Assembly: GCF_965215655.1 (NCBI RefSeq)
Contig: NZ_OZ244111.1
Location: forward strand, 682,001-746,000
Direction of reading: 5' to 3'
Length of the DNA stretch: 64,000 nucleotides
From: Nioella sp965215655
Lineage (GTDB): Bacteria > Pseudomonadota > Alphaproteobacteria > Rhodobacterales > Rhodobacteraceae
In this document: positions 1 to 6,953 of the stretch, in pieces
How the letters are laid out: the number at the start of each line of letters is the position of its first letter
Position numbering within the stretch: the first letter of the stretch is position 1
The notes under the pieces: model-generated
Seen by the model: the letters and a program-made list of their open reading frames with translations, nothing else
What the model was told of the DNA's origin: nothing
The model's database searches: none
Translations under genes and position numbers: made by a program

Positions 1-630
1 GAGGGTCGCGCCCCCGTCGCCGCCGAAGACCGAGCCGGCAATGCCAAGCGAGGCCCCAAGCTCGCGGCTGACGCTGCGCGACATTTCAGCGAAGCGCACC
101 CGCAGCATGACTTGCTGGCTGCCGCCGACCATCATCATATTGGAGACCCGGCCCGGCGCATAACGGCTGGCCAGTTCAAGCGCCCGGTCCAGCACCTGGC
201 CAGACGACACGGTTCCAGAGAGCACGATACCGTCATTGGCGGTGCGCACCTCGATCTCTTCGTTTGGCAGGATCTCTTGCAGGCGTTCACGGAACTCGGC
301 CAGATCGGGCACGACCTGGATCTCGACATTCGCGATCAACTGCCCCTCGATGCTGAGCAGCGTCATCGTGGTGCGACCCGGCGCGCGGCCAAGCACGTAG
401 ATCGTGCGTTCCGACAGCGTGGCGATATCGGCGATGTTGGGGTTCGCGACGGAAAGTTCGGCAAACAGCGCCTCGCTTTCGACCACAACGGCCCGGTTCA
501 TCGGCACGCGCAGCGTTGCGGACGTGGCCCCTTCCAACACGCGGAGGGCCTGTGAATGCGAACTCGTCGGTATCGATACGACCAGCGCACATCCTAAAAG
601 GACGGCGCAGATATGGCGCAAAATGCTCAT
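1..630 (-). CDS. cpaC: Tad/Flp pilus secretin CpaC (RcpA), 3' part outside window
   Basis: Outer-membrane secretin channel for the Flp (type IVb) pilus. The frame is open through base 1, so only the first 210 residues are seen. Residues 1-28 look like a signal peptide (hydrophobic AVLLGCALVVSI, cleavage near SHSQA). Residues 30-105 match the secretin pilus-formation N domain (NRAVVVESEALFAEL, then RTIYVLGRAPGRTT). Residues 110-165 resemble a BON domain. The secretin core begins with VMLRVRFAEMSRSV at 174-187. ATG at 630 is preceded by AGGCAGG. It lies 205 bp downstream of cpaB on the same strand, the usual cpaB-cpaC order. Assignment follows family resemblance and context; the catalytic-free secretin core itself is mostly out of view. 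Confidence 0.9.
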   Translation of the reverse strand, partial: MSILRHICAVLLGCALVVSIPTSSHSQALRVLEGATSATLRVPMNRAVVVESEALFAELSVANPNIADIATLSERTIYVLGRAPGRTTMTLLSIEGQLIANVEIQVVPDLAEFRERLQEILPNEEIEVRTANDGIVLSGTVSSGQVLDRALELASRYAPGRVSNMMMVGGSQQVMLRVRFAEMSRSVSRELGASLGIAGSVFGGDGGATL

Positions 631-652
631 TGTGATCCTGCCTCTCTGATCA

Positions 653-704
653 CGTTTTCGGGTGGGCTCTGACGGCCCCTTTCAGCGCACAATGCCCGAA
701 AACG
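653..704. promoter_or_regulatory. Inverted repeat between cpaB and cpaC
   Basis: A perfect 10-bp inverted repeat, CGTTTTCGGG at 653-662 and CCCGAAAACG at 695-704, separated by 32 bp, lies just upstream of the cpaC start. It could be a regulator site or a leader stem-loop; no known motif is recognised. Confidence 0.3.
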
Positions 705-792
705 CTTTCTGGCGCAAGAATCAGCATCTTGCAGGCCGATATTCATGTTGTCGGGAAAGCACGATGGCCCAGTCTTGGGCCGAAACGGCAAA

Positions 793-816
793 CGGCCCCC
801 AAGATGATGGGGGCCG
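793..816 (-). terminator. Stem-loop after cpaB
   Basis: CGGCCCCC (793-800) pairs with GGGGGCCG (809-816) around an 8-nt loop, 20 bp past the cpaB stop. On the minus strand it is followed by only TTTG, so it may attenuate rather than stop transcription into cpaC. Confidence 0.5.
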
Positions 817-835
817 AAATACGGGGTCGGGTGGA

Positions 836-1657
836 TCAGTTGGTGCACGGGACCTGGGTCACGATGACCTCTGCCCCACGACGGTTGCGGACGGTGCAGA
901 TCCGCGGGCCGGTTTCGACGGGGTTGTCGGGCACCCCGAGCAGGGTATCCTGCGTGATCTCGATCGTGTCCGATTGCGTGTCATCGCGGACACCGACCAG
1001 CGCCAGCGTCAGGCTGCCCGTCGCCTGTGCCTGGGCCAGAGCCGCGATCTGGTCCGGCGGTGCTTCGACCGTGATGGTGCGCGCGATGGTCGGGTTGTTG
1101 CGATCCTGGTCATCCGTCTGGTCGATGGCGATGATTTGCAGCGATGCCTGAATCAGACGCGTCACGTTCTCTCCGCGCGCGACACCGGTCCAGTACACGT
1201 CCACCCGGTCGCCGGGACGCAGGAAACCGGACACGCCGCTGGCCACGTCGACGCGCAGCGCAAAAGCGCGCATGCCGCGTTCCAGCCGCGAGGCGACGCC
1301 GGCATCTTCGCCCGGGGCGGTCACTTTCGAGACCAGAACGGGTTCGTTGCGTTCCATCACGCGCAGAACGGTACGAGGCTCATCCGAATCTGCGGGAAAA
1401 AGATCCTCGGCGCTTGTGAACGCACCGAACGGGACAAATTCCTCGGGCCATTCGATGGCCCGCACATCCTGCGGTCGCAACTGTTCACCATAGCGAACCT
1501 GCCGCGTCACGACATAGACTGTGGTTGTCGGCACGATTTCGCCCCGCTGCGATTCCAGCGCGGCCTGGTATTGTGTGAAACGGTCCTTTGCCACGTAGAC
1601 CGCAAAGCCCGCGAGGCCAATGCCTATGATAAGGACAAGTCCGAATATGACTCGCAT
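836..1657 (-). CDS. cpaB: Flp pilus assembly protein CpaB (RcpC)
   Basis: Periplasmic/inner-membrane anchored Tad pilus assembly factor, 273 aa, the usual family length. Residues 1-24 are one N-terminal membrane segment (VIFGLVLIIGIGLAGFAVYV). Residues about 45-110 form a SAF domain (VYVVTRQVRYGEQLRPQDV, then NEPVLVSKV). Residues 115-230 match the RcpC/CpaB domain, including GMRAFALRVDVASGVSGFL and PGDRVDVYWT. It follows seven pilin genes and precedes cpaC on the same strand, the canonical tad order. A stem-loop with a T-rich tail upstream (1750-1768) suggests it is also made from a separate transcript rather than only by readthrough from the pilins. Confidence 0.95.
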   Translation of the reverse strand: MRVIFGLVLIIGIGLAGFAVYVAKDRFTQYQAALESQRGEIVPTTTVYVVTRQVRYGEQLRPQDVRAIEWPEEFVPFGAFTSAEDLFPADSDEPRTVLRVMERNEPVLVSKVTAPGEDAGVASRLERGMRAFALRVDVASGVSGFLRPGDRVDVYWTGVARGENVTRLIQASLQIIAIDQTDDQDRNNPTIARTITVEAPPDQIAALAQAQATGSLTLALVGVRDDTQSDTIEITQDTLLGVPDNPVETGPRICTVRNRRGAEVIVTQVPCTN

Positions 1658-1749
1658 GCTACTGCCCCTCGATTTGTTCTACCTGGCATGCCGGTCAGTG
1701 CCGACATGCTCTCATCTGGCTGATCCTTGCAAAGAAATTGGGCAAAAGA

Positions 1750-1768
1750 ATGGTCGGCTCTCGACCAT
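1750..1768 (-). terminator. Stem-loop between the last pilin and cpaB
   Basis: ATGGTCG (1750-1756) pairs with CGACCAT (1762-1768) around GCTCT. On the minus strand it is followed by TCTTTTG. It lies 63 bp past the pilin stop, so it likely separates abundant pilin transcripts from cpaBC. Confidence 0.45.
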
Positions 1769-1831
1769 CTGTCGGCACGGATCGCGGCCCGGGGGGCCGT
1801 CCATCGGCCCCTCAGGCGGGCGCAGGGCGCC

Positions 1832-2059
1832 TTAGTCGGTCGTGGTCGTGGATGTCGACGTGCTGCTGGAGAACCCGGCAGTCACGTGGTCGGCTTCCAG
1901 CTGTGTCTGGATATCGCCGGACAGGTTTTCAAGACCGCTCGACACAACCGAGATCACGGCCAGGCCGAGGCCGACCAGCGCAGCGGTCAGAACGACCCAG
2001 TCAACTGTAACGGCACCCGATTCGTCGGACAGAAAAGACATAAGGGATTTCATGGACAT
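1832..2059 (-). CDS. Flp/Fap-type pilin (pilin 7 of 7)
   Basis: Small type IVb pilin precursor, 75 aa from ATG 2059, chosen because AGGAG sits 6 bp upstream; a second ATG at 2053 is less well spaced. The short leader ends at ESG and the mature N-terminus AVTVDWVVLTAALVGLGLAV is a single hydrophobic helix. Asp-Trp replaces the Glu-Tyr usual at positions 5-6 of Flp pilins. The C-terminus is an unusual Ser/Thr run (SSSTSTSTTTTD). It is nearest to cpaB and is a paralogue, not an exact copy, of the pilins at 2680-4086. The prepilin peptidase for it is not in view. Confidence 0.85.
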   Translation of the reverse strand: MSMKSLMSFLSDESGAVTVDWVVLTAALVGLGLAVISVVSSGLENLSGDIQTQLEADHVTAGFSSSTSTSTTTTD

Positions 2060-2265
2060 GGCGTGCTCCTGCTTTGCCTTGTGTGGAGTAGCCCGCAATT
2101 GGGCGGGTAAGCAGCGCATTCTGTCGCGAACCCTCTAAGGGGCAGGGGGTCTATGGCCCCCCGGACAGGGCAGAAACAAGGCAGAGCAGGGACAGCGCGA
2201 CGCCAAATCCCTAAAGATCTAAGCGAATTTGACCGGTTCCGCCCGGCGGGGAGGAACCGAAGGCA

Positions 2266-2463
2266 TCAGTTGAGCTCTTCAACGATATGGTCACGTTCCA
2301 ACTGGGTGCGAATTTCGTTGGACAGGTCTTCCAGGCCGGCAGCGACCGTGTTGGTCACCGCAAGGCCGACACCGACCATGGCAGCGGTCAGCACGACCCA
2401 ATCGACGGTGACGACACCGGATTCACAAAGGGCAAACGATTTCAGGCGAGCAATTGCACGCAT
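2266..2463 (-). CDS. Flp-type pilin (pilin 6 of 7)
   Basis: 65-aa pilin precursor. ATG 2463 is preceded by GGAGG at proper spacing. The leader MRAIARLKSFALCESG is followed by VVTVDWVVLTAAMVGVGLAV, a hydrophobic helix with the Asp-Trp variant of the Flp Glu-Tyr motif. The C-terminal half (GLEDLSNEIRTQLERDH) aligns with the other pilins here. It is divergent from the identical four, so it is an older paralogue. It sits in a roughly 200-bp-spaced run of single-gene units on the minus strand. Confidence 0.85.
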   Translation of the reverse strand: MRAIARLKSFALCESGVVTVDWVVLTAAMVGVGLAVTNTVAAGLEDLSNEIRTQLERDHIVEELN

Positions 2464-2627
2464 GGCAGATCCTCCAGGGTTTAAGGGATGTGGCAGCATC
2501 CCGAGCAGACCATGGCAAGATCGCGGCGAACTGAGGCGAAAATGCGGCGGAAATGCGCAATTATGGACAAAATGCGGCGGTAATTGGGAAACAGAAAACC
2601 CGGATCGTCATTGATCCGGAAACGCAA

Positions 2628-2656
2628 AAGGGGCCACGCATATGGCGTAGCCCCTT
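2628..2656 (-). terminator. Terminator of pilin copy U1
   Basis: AAGGGGCCACGC (2628-2639) and GCGTAGCCCCTT (2645-2656) pair with one mismatch around a 5-nt loop; CCCCTTTTGCGTTT follows on the minus strand. It differs from the terminators inside the repeated units. A second small hairpin, CCGGATC/GATCCGG (2600-2619), lies just downstream. Confidence 0.65.
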
Positions 2657-2679
2657 AAGGAATTATATGTATCAGCGAC

Positions 2680-2874
2680 TTAGTCGGCTGCGGCCGGGAA
2701 GGCGGTGGTGATGTGGCCGGTTTCCAGCTGCGTCTGGATATCGCCGGACAGGTCCTGCACGCCAGCGGACACGACGGCCATGACGGCGAGGCCCAGGCCC
2801 ACGATGGCAGCGGTCAGAACGACCCAGTCAACAGTCACGGCACCGGATTCGGAATTCAGGAAGGTCTTGATCAT
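2680..2874 (-). CDS. Flp-type pilin, tandem copy U1
   Basis: 64-aa pilin precursor, protein-identical to the genes at 3084, 3488 and 3892. Leader MIKTFLNSESG is followed by AVTVDWVVLTAAIVGLGLAV (hydrophobic helix, Asp-Trp in place of Glu-Tyr) and a short polar tail ending FPAAAD. GGAG lies upstream of the ATG. This copy has a different downstream terminator (2628-2656). It is the major-pilin candidate of the tad locus because of its amplified dosage (inference). Confidence 0.9.
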   Translation of the reverse strand: MIKTFLNSESGAVTVDWVVLTAAIVGLGLAVMAVVSAGVQDLSGDIQTQLETGHITTAFPAAAD

Positions 2875-3030
2875 TGTCTTGCTCCAGGTTTGGTCTTTTT
2901 AAGTTTGCCCTTAGGTGTCTGCCCCCTTGGGATGAGATGACTATCCCGCCGAATCCGGGCGCGAATGGGGCAATGGAAAGAAATTGTCGGGATTTTTAAT
3001 CGTTTTCTTCCTGTCCATCGGGACAAAGGA

Positions 3031-3061
3031 AAAGGGCCGCAACCCGAAGGCGCGGCCCTTT
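3031..3061 (-). terminator. Terminator of pilin copy U2
   Basis: AAAGGGCCGC (3031-3040) pairs perfectly with GCGGCCCTTT (3052-3061) around an 11-nt loop; TCCTTTG follows on the minus strand. It lies 23 bp past the stop of the pilin at 3084. Confidence 0.75.
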
Positions 3062-3083
3062 CGCAATGGTGGTCGCGTGCGAC

Positions 3084-3278
3084 TTAGTCGGCTGCGGCCG
3101 GGAAGGCGGTGGTGATGTGGCCGGTTTCCAGCTGCGTCTGGATATCGCCGGACAGGTCCTGCACGCCAGCGGACACGACGGCCATGACGGCGAGGCCCAG
3201 GCCCACGATGGCAGCGGTCAGAACGACCCAGTCAACAGTCACGGCACCGGATTCGGAATTCAGGAAGGTCTTGATCAT
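3084..3278 (-). CDS. Flp-type pilin, tandem copy U2
   Basis: 64-aa pilin precursor, identical in protein and apparently in DNA to copies U1, U3 and U4. Prepilin leader to ESG, then the AVTVDWVVLTAA helix. It has its own 200-bp upstream region and its own terminator (3031-3061), so each copy is likely an independent transcription unit rather than a member of one polycistron. Confidence 0.9.
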   Translation of the reverse strand: MIKTFLNSESGAVTVDWVVLTAAIVGLGLAVMAVVSAGVQDLSGDIQTQLETGHITTAFPAAAD

Positions 3279-3434
3279 TGTCTTGCTCCAGGTTTGGTCT
3301 TTTTAAGTTTGCCCTTAGGTGTCTGCCCCCTTGGGATGAGATGACTATCCCGCCGAATCCGGGCGCGAATGGGGCAATGGAAAGAAATTGTCGGGATTTT
3401 TAATCGTTTTCTTCCTGTCCATCGGGACAAAGGA

Positions 3435-3465
3435 AAAGGGCCGCAACCCGAAGGCGCGGCCCTTT
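3435..3465 (-). terminator. Terminator of pilin copy U3
   Basis: Exact repeat, 404 bp along, of the 3031-3061 hairpin (AAAGGGCCGC/GCGGCCCTTT with TCCTTTG following on the minus strand). Confidence 0.75.
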
Positions 3466-3487
3466 CGCAATGGTGGTCGCGAGCGAC

Positions 3488-3682
3488 TTAGTCGGCTGCG
3501 GCCGGGAAGGCGGTGGTGATGTGGCCGGTTTCCAGCTGCGTCTGGATATCGCCGGACAGGTCCTGCACGCCAGCGGACACGACGGCCATGACGGCGAGGC
3601 CCAGGCCCACGATGGCAGCGGTCAGAACGACCCAGTCAACAGTCACGGCACCGGATTCGGAATTCAGGAAGGTCTTGATCAT
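3488..3682 (-). CDS. Flp-type pilin, tandem copy U3
   Basis: 64-aa pilin precursor identical to U1, U2 and U4, with the same leader, Asp-Trp motif and AAAD C-terminus. It is the middle of the array; flanking 5' and 3' regions are identical to those of U2, which would favour unequal crossing-over that changes copy number. Confidence 0.9.
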   Translation of the reverse strand: MIKTFLNSESGAVTVDWVVLTAAIVGLGLAVMAVVSAGVQDLSGDIQTQLETGHITTAFPAAAD

Positions 3683-3838
3683 TGTCTTGCTCCAGGTTTG
3701 GTCTTTTTAAGTTTGCCCTTAGGTGTCTGCCCCCTTGGGATGAGATGACTATCCCGCCGAATCCGGGCGCGAATGGGGCAATGGAAAGAAATTGTCGGGA
3801 TTTTTAATCGTTTTCTTCCTGTCCATCGGGACAAAGGA

Positions 3839-3869
3839 AAAGGGCCGCAACCCGAAGGCGCGGCCCTTT
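3839..3869 (-). terminator. Terminator of pilin copy U4
   Basis: Third exact copy of the AAAGGGCCGC/GCGGCCCTTT hairpin, 23 bp past the stop of the pilin at 3892. Confidence 0.75.
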
Positions 3870-3891
3870 CGCAATGGTGGTCGCGAGCGAC

Positions 3892-4086
3892 TTAGTCGGC
3901 TGCGGCCGGGAAGGCGGTGGTGATGTGGCCGGTTTCCAGCTGCGTCTGGATATCGCCGGACAGGTCCTGCACGCCAGCGGACACGACGGCCATGACGGCG
4001 AGGCCCAGGCCCACGATGGCAGCGGTCAGAACGACCCAGTCAACAGTCACGGCACCGGATTCGGAATTCAGGAAGGTCTTGATCAT
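3892..4086 (-). CDS. Flp-type pilin, tandem copy U4 with a different leader region
   Basis: 64-aa pilin precursor identical to U1-U3. Its upstream region is not a copy of the repeated unit: identity stops at 4103, then a diverged relative of the same leader runs to about 4205. This copy may therefore keep the ancestral promoter, while U1-U3 share a newer one. A TTAT-N7-TTAA sequence at 4190-4204 is one base away from the CtrA consensus TTAA-N7-TTAA. Confidence 0.9.
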   Translation of the reverse strand: MIKTFLNSESGAVTVDWVVLTAAIVGLGLAVMAVVSAGVQDLSGDIQTQLETGHITTAFPAAAD

Positions 4087-4189
4087 TGTCTTGCTCCAGG
4101 TTTCTCAAGTGTTGCCCTCGGGTCTCTGCCCTTCAGGATGAGTGCAATATCTCTTTCAATCGGGGCGCGAATTGGGCGGTGAAAAGAAA

Positions 4190-4204
4190 TTATCGGGATT
4201 TTAA
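4190..4204. promoter_or_regulatory. CtrA-like site upstream of pilin U4
   Basis: TTAT, 7 bp, TTAA at 4190-4204 matches 7 of 8 fixed positions of the alphaproteobacterial CtrA box. The equivalent place in the repeated units (TTGT-N7-TTTA) matches less well. CtrA control of pilins is known in Caulobacter; its use here is inference. Confidence 0.3.
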
Positions 4205-4287
4205 TAAAGCTGAATTCAAGAAATGCGTGGTGCCCGAACTCTGCCTGATCGCGGTTTTGAAGCGGGTGGGGCGCAAGGCCACTCCGT

Positions 4288-4449
4288 TCAGTTCAAATTC
4301 ATGCGGGAGGTGAGTTCGTCGGAAATGGTGCTCAGGCCACTTTCCATGACTGTCATCACCGATAGTCCGAGACCGATCATGAGTGCGGTAATTAAAACCC
4401 AGTCAACGGCCGCGCCACCTGCCTCGGAGATCATGAATGCTCTGTACAT
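4288..4449 (-). CDS. Diverged Flp-type pilin (pilin 1 of 7)
   Basis: 53-aa pilin-like precursor. ATG 4449 follows AAGGAACG. Leader MYRAFMISEAG, then GAAVDWVLITALMIGLGLSV, a hydrophobic helix with the same Val-Asp-Trp core, and a short tail GLSTISDELTSRMNLN. It is shorter than the others and lacks the QTQLE-type tail, so it may be a minor pilin (inference). It is first in the minus-strand pilin series. Confidence 0.8.
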   Translation of the reverse strand: MYRAFMISEAGGAAVDWVLITALMIGLGLSVMTVMESGLSTISDELTSRMNLN

Positions 4450-4753
4450 TTGCTCGTTCCTTCTTGTTTTGTCCGCGCCCCACCAAGGCTGGGACCTGCA
4501 ATCGTCGCAGGCCCCTTCCCCCTGGAGCAGGCCAAGGAGGCTGTTCAAACGGGGCGGGAATGCGTCTGTTTTGCGGAGGTTGGTTGTCGCCGTCAGTTAA
4601 TAAGAGAGCGGAATGACCAATTGGATTACACCGCCATTCCAAACGGGTATGTCGACTTGATCCAAAGAGAGCGGCGCAGGGCCTCGGCTTTCTTTCGGAT
4701 AGGAAGTCGGGCATGATGGTCTTACAAAAAAGAACGATCAAACGAGCGGTGAT
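4450..4753. other. Divergent intergenic region
   Basis: About 300 bp between the first pilin (minus) and the transglycosylase (plus). It must hold both promoters. No convincing ORF, known operator or structured RNA was found in it. Confidence 0.4.
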
Positions 4754-5602
4754 ATGGGTATTCGCAAAGTGATTCTGGGGGTGGTTCTTGCGGTTTGCCT
4801 GCAGCCGGGGCAGGACGTGTGGGCGCAAGGGGCGGCAGATGAGGCCGCGCCGCCTCCGTTTCCAGCGTTCACCTTTCGTCGGGTCACAGTGCCGACACCG
4901 GGACAGACGGGCCCCCGGATCAACATCCAGATCGGGGATCGTCCGTCGGAAGACCCGGTGGAGACAGCCTCGGCCATGCCCGCACCGCAGCAGGGCGCGC
5001 CGGGCGAGGCAGACTGGTTCTGGCAGGAAATCCCGGCGGGGCGCGATTTCAGCGCCGGGCGGTATCAGGCGGTGATGCAGCTTCTGTCCACCGCGCCCGA
5101 AGCTGGCAGCCTGCCGATCGCCCGGGCCGAGACATTGCTGGCCATGGCCGAGGCGCATGGCCCCCGTATCCTTCAGGAAACCATCGGCACCAACGTGTCA
5201 CCGGCCCTGGTGCTGGCGGTGATGGCGGTGGAATCGCGCGGTGATACGGTGGCCGAAAGCAGCGCCGGGGCGCGGGGCCTGATGCAGTTGATCCCCGCCA
5301 CGGCCGAACGGTTCGGGGTTACGGATGTGTTCGACGCGGATCAGAATATCGCGGGCGGCGTCGCCTATCTGGACTGGCTGATGAACGAGTTCGACCGCGA
5401 CCCGGTCTTGGTCCTTGCCGGGTACAATGCGGGTGAGGGGGCGGTGCGCGGGGCCAATGGCGTGCCGGATTACCGTGAAACGCGGGACTATGTTCCGCGC
5501 GTCATGGCCACCTGGATACTGGCGCGGGCACTCTGCGTGACGCCGCCGGAACTGGTGACGGATGGCTGCGTGTTTCGCACGATGGTGGCGTCAAACGGCT
5601 AG
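4754..5602 (+). CDS. Secreted lytic transglycosylase (SLT domain)
   Basis: Cleaves peptidoglycan glycan strands in the periplasm. 282 aa with a signal peptide (residues 1-25, cleavage near VWAQG). A proline-rich, low-complexity stretch covers about 28-85. The SLT domain is about 140-255, with Glu160 in VMAVESRGD as the expected catalytic acid, then AGARGLMQLIPATAERFGV, GGVAYLDWLM and AGYNAGEGAV, all hallmark motifs. It sits beside the tad locus, where a transglycosylase could help pilus passage, but it is transcribed divergently and a general cell-wall role is equally likely. Confidence 0.9.
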   Translation: MGIRKVILGVVLAVCLQPGQDVWAQGAADEAAPPPFPAFTFRRVTVPTPGQTGPRINIQIGDRPSEDPVETASAMPAPQQGAPGEADWFWQEIPAGRDFSAGRYQAVMQLLSTAPEAGSLPIARAETLLAMAEAHGPRILQETIGTNVSPALVLAVMAVESRGDTVAESSAGARGLMQLIPATAERFGVTDVFDADQNIAGGVAYLDWLMNEFDRDPVLVLAGYNAGEGAVRGANGVPDYRETRDYVPRVMATWILARALCVTPPELVTDGCVFRTMVASNG

Positions 5603-5682
5603 CGGATGCCAATTCGCGCGTGATCCATTATAGTGGTGTGCATTGGGTCCAGCCATTGCCTGCCATATTAAGGAGCCGCCAC

Positions 5683-6273
5683 ATGGTCCGCGCCGCCGCT
5701 ATTCTACTCTTCCTCTTCATTGCCCCCGCCGCCATGGCGCAATCCTGGTGCTCGAATGGGTCTCTGAACGCCACCGAACAGACGATCTGTTCCACCCCCG
5801 ATCTCGGCTGGCGCGATCAGGAACTGGAACAGGCTTACGCCGCCGTGCGTTACATGCAGGGCGTCCAGTCGGCGCAACAGGCCTGGCTGGCGGAGCGAAA
5901 CAGCTGTGGCTGGGATGTTGCCTGCATCCGCGCGGCCTATGATTACCGCATCGCGGTTCTTCAGGGACTGGCCGGGGGTGTGGGTGGCAAACCTCCGGCT
6001 CCGCCCGCCCCGCAATACCCCTCCGGGCCCGGCTGGTGTTCGGAAGGATCGTTGAACGCGGCAGAGCAGACGATCTGCAACAACAGAGAACTCGGCCAGA
6101 TGGATCTCTATATGGCCGAACTCTATGCGCAGGTGCGTCACTATCCCGGCATCGTGTCAGAGCAGCAAAGCTGGCTGAGTGGGCGTAATGCCTGCCATTC
6201 GGACTATCCTTGCCTTTACGCCGCCTATTCCGACCGGATTCAGGAGTTGCAGCTGCGCTATGGGGCGAACTGA
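5683..6273 (+). CDS. Secreted protein with two LprI/DUF1311-like repeats
   Basis: 196 aa from ATG 5683, chosen for AAGGAG 8 bp upstream and for a signal peptide (AAAILLFLFIAPAAMAQ). Two homologous domains follow: residues 20-95 (GSLNATEQTIC ... WLAERNSC) and 115-192 (GSLNAAEQTIC ... WLSGRNAC), each with four cysteines, linked by a Pro/Gly-rich spacer. The pattern matches the DUF1311/LprI lysozyme-inhibitor-like family. Four Cys per domain suggest disulfides in the periplasm. Lysozyme inhibition has not been shown for this protein and is only suggested by family name; the neighbouring transglycosylase gives weak contextual support. Confidence 0.75.
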   Translation: MVRAAAILLFLFIAPAAMAQSWCSNGSLNATEQTICSTPDLGWRDQELEQAYAAVRYMQGVQSAQQAWLAERNSCGWDVACIRAAYDYRIAVLQGLAGGVGGKPPAPPAPQYPSGPGWCSEGSLNAAEQTICNNRELGQMDLYMAELYAQVRHYPGIVSEQQSWLSGRNACHSDYPCLYAAYSDRIQELQLRYGAN

Positions 6274-6275
6274 CG

Positions 6276-6301
6276 AAAAACGCCGCCCATCAGGGGCGGC
6301 G
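6276..6301 (-). terminator. Terminator of scoAB
   Basis: CGCCGCCC (6281-6288) pairs with GGGCGGCG (6294-6301); GTTTTTCG follows on the minus strand. It lies between convergent genes and serves the minus-strand scoAB operon. Confidence 0.8.
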
Positions 6302-6326
6302 CTCTCAGTCTCTATAGAGGACAGCG

Positions 6327-6953
6327 TCAACCGACGATGGTCGCCTCGGTCGCGGCGCGCAGCTCGTCCTCGGTCACGTCCTCGGCGCATTCAACGATCT
6401 TGAGCCCACCCTCGACCACGTCGAGCACGCCCAGATTGGTGATGATCCGGTCGACCACGCCCTTGCCGGTCAGCGGCAGGGTGCAGGCCTTCAACACCTT
6501 GGAGTCGCCGTGCTTGTTGGTGTGGTCCATCACGACCACCACGCGGCCGACACCGGCCACCAGGTCCATCGCGCCGCCCATGCCCTTGACCAGCTTACCG
6601 GGGATCATCCAGTTCGCCAGATCGCCGTTTTCGGCCACTTCCATCGCGCCCAGGATCGCCGCCGCGATCTTGCCGCCCCGGATCATGCCGAAGCTGGTGG
6701 CGCTGTCGAAGTAGGAGGTGCGGCTCAGTTCCGTGATCGTCTGCTTGCCCGCGTTGATCAGGTCCGGGTCTTCCTCGCCCTCGAAAGGAAAGGGCCCCAT
6801 GCCGAGCATGCCGTTCTCGGATTGCAGGGTGATGTCCTTGTCGCCCACGTAGTTCGCCACCAGCGTCGGGATGCCGATGCCGAGGTTCACATACATACCG
6901 TCTTCAAGCTCTTCCGCCGCGCGTGCGGCCATCTGGTTACGGTCCCAGGGCAT
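6327..6953 (-). CDS. scoB: Succinyl-CoA:3-ketoacid CoA-transferase subunit B
   Basis: Beta subunit of a 3-oxoacid CoA-transferase, which moves CoA from succinyl-CoA to acetoacetate for ketone-body or PHB-derived carbon use. 208 aa, the usual size. Glu46 in LQSENGMLGMGP is the expected catalytic glutamate that forms the CoA thioester; GEEDPDLINAGKQTIT and the glycine-rich GMGGAMDLVAGVGRVVVVM are typical. The ATG shares one base with the scoA stop, giving tight translational coupling. Other acyl-CoA transferases of the same family (atoA, pcaJ) are alternatives. Confidence 0.9.
   Translation of the reverse strand: MPWDRNQMAARAAEELEDGMYVNLGIGIPTLVANYVGDKDITLQSENGMLGMGPFPFEGEEDPDLINAGKQTITELSRTSYFDSATSFGMIRGGKIAAAILGAMEVAENGDLANWMIPGKLVKGMGGAMDLVAGVGRVVVVMDHTNKHGDSKVLKACTLPLTGKGVVDRIITNLGVLDVVEGGLKIVECAEDVTEDELRAATEATIVG

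Larger units (their letters stand above)
2675..4103. repeat. 404-bp tandem repeat array carrying four identical pilin genes
   Basis: Units start at 2675, 3079, 3483 and 3887. The first three are complete 404-bp units that by eye differ only in their last base (T at 3078, A at 3482 and 3886). The fourth is partial, 217 bp, with identity ending at 4103 in the leader of the gene. Each complete unit holds one pilin gene plus its own upstream region and the terminator of the next copy. Such identity implies recent amplification or ongoing gene conversion. Confidence 0.95.

Noticed and set aside
2675..4103. CRISPR-like array
   Set aside because: The unit is 404 bp and protein coding, without short repeats and spacers.
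2713..4182. Repeated plus-strand frames inside the pilin array
   Set aside because: They recur only because the 404-bp unit recurs; the minus-strand pilin frame has the RBS, leader and helix.
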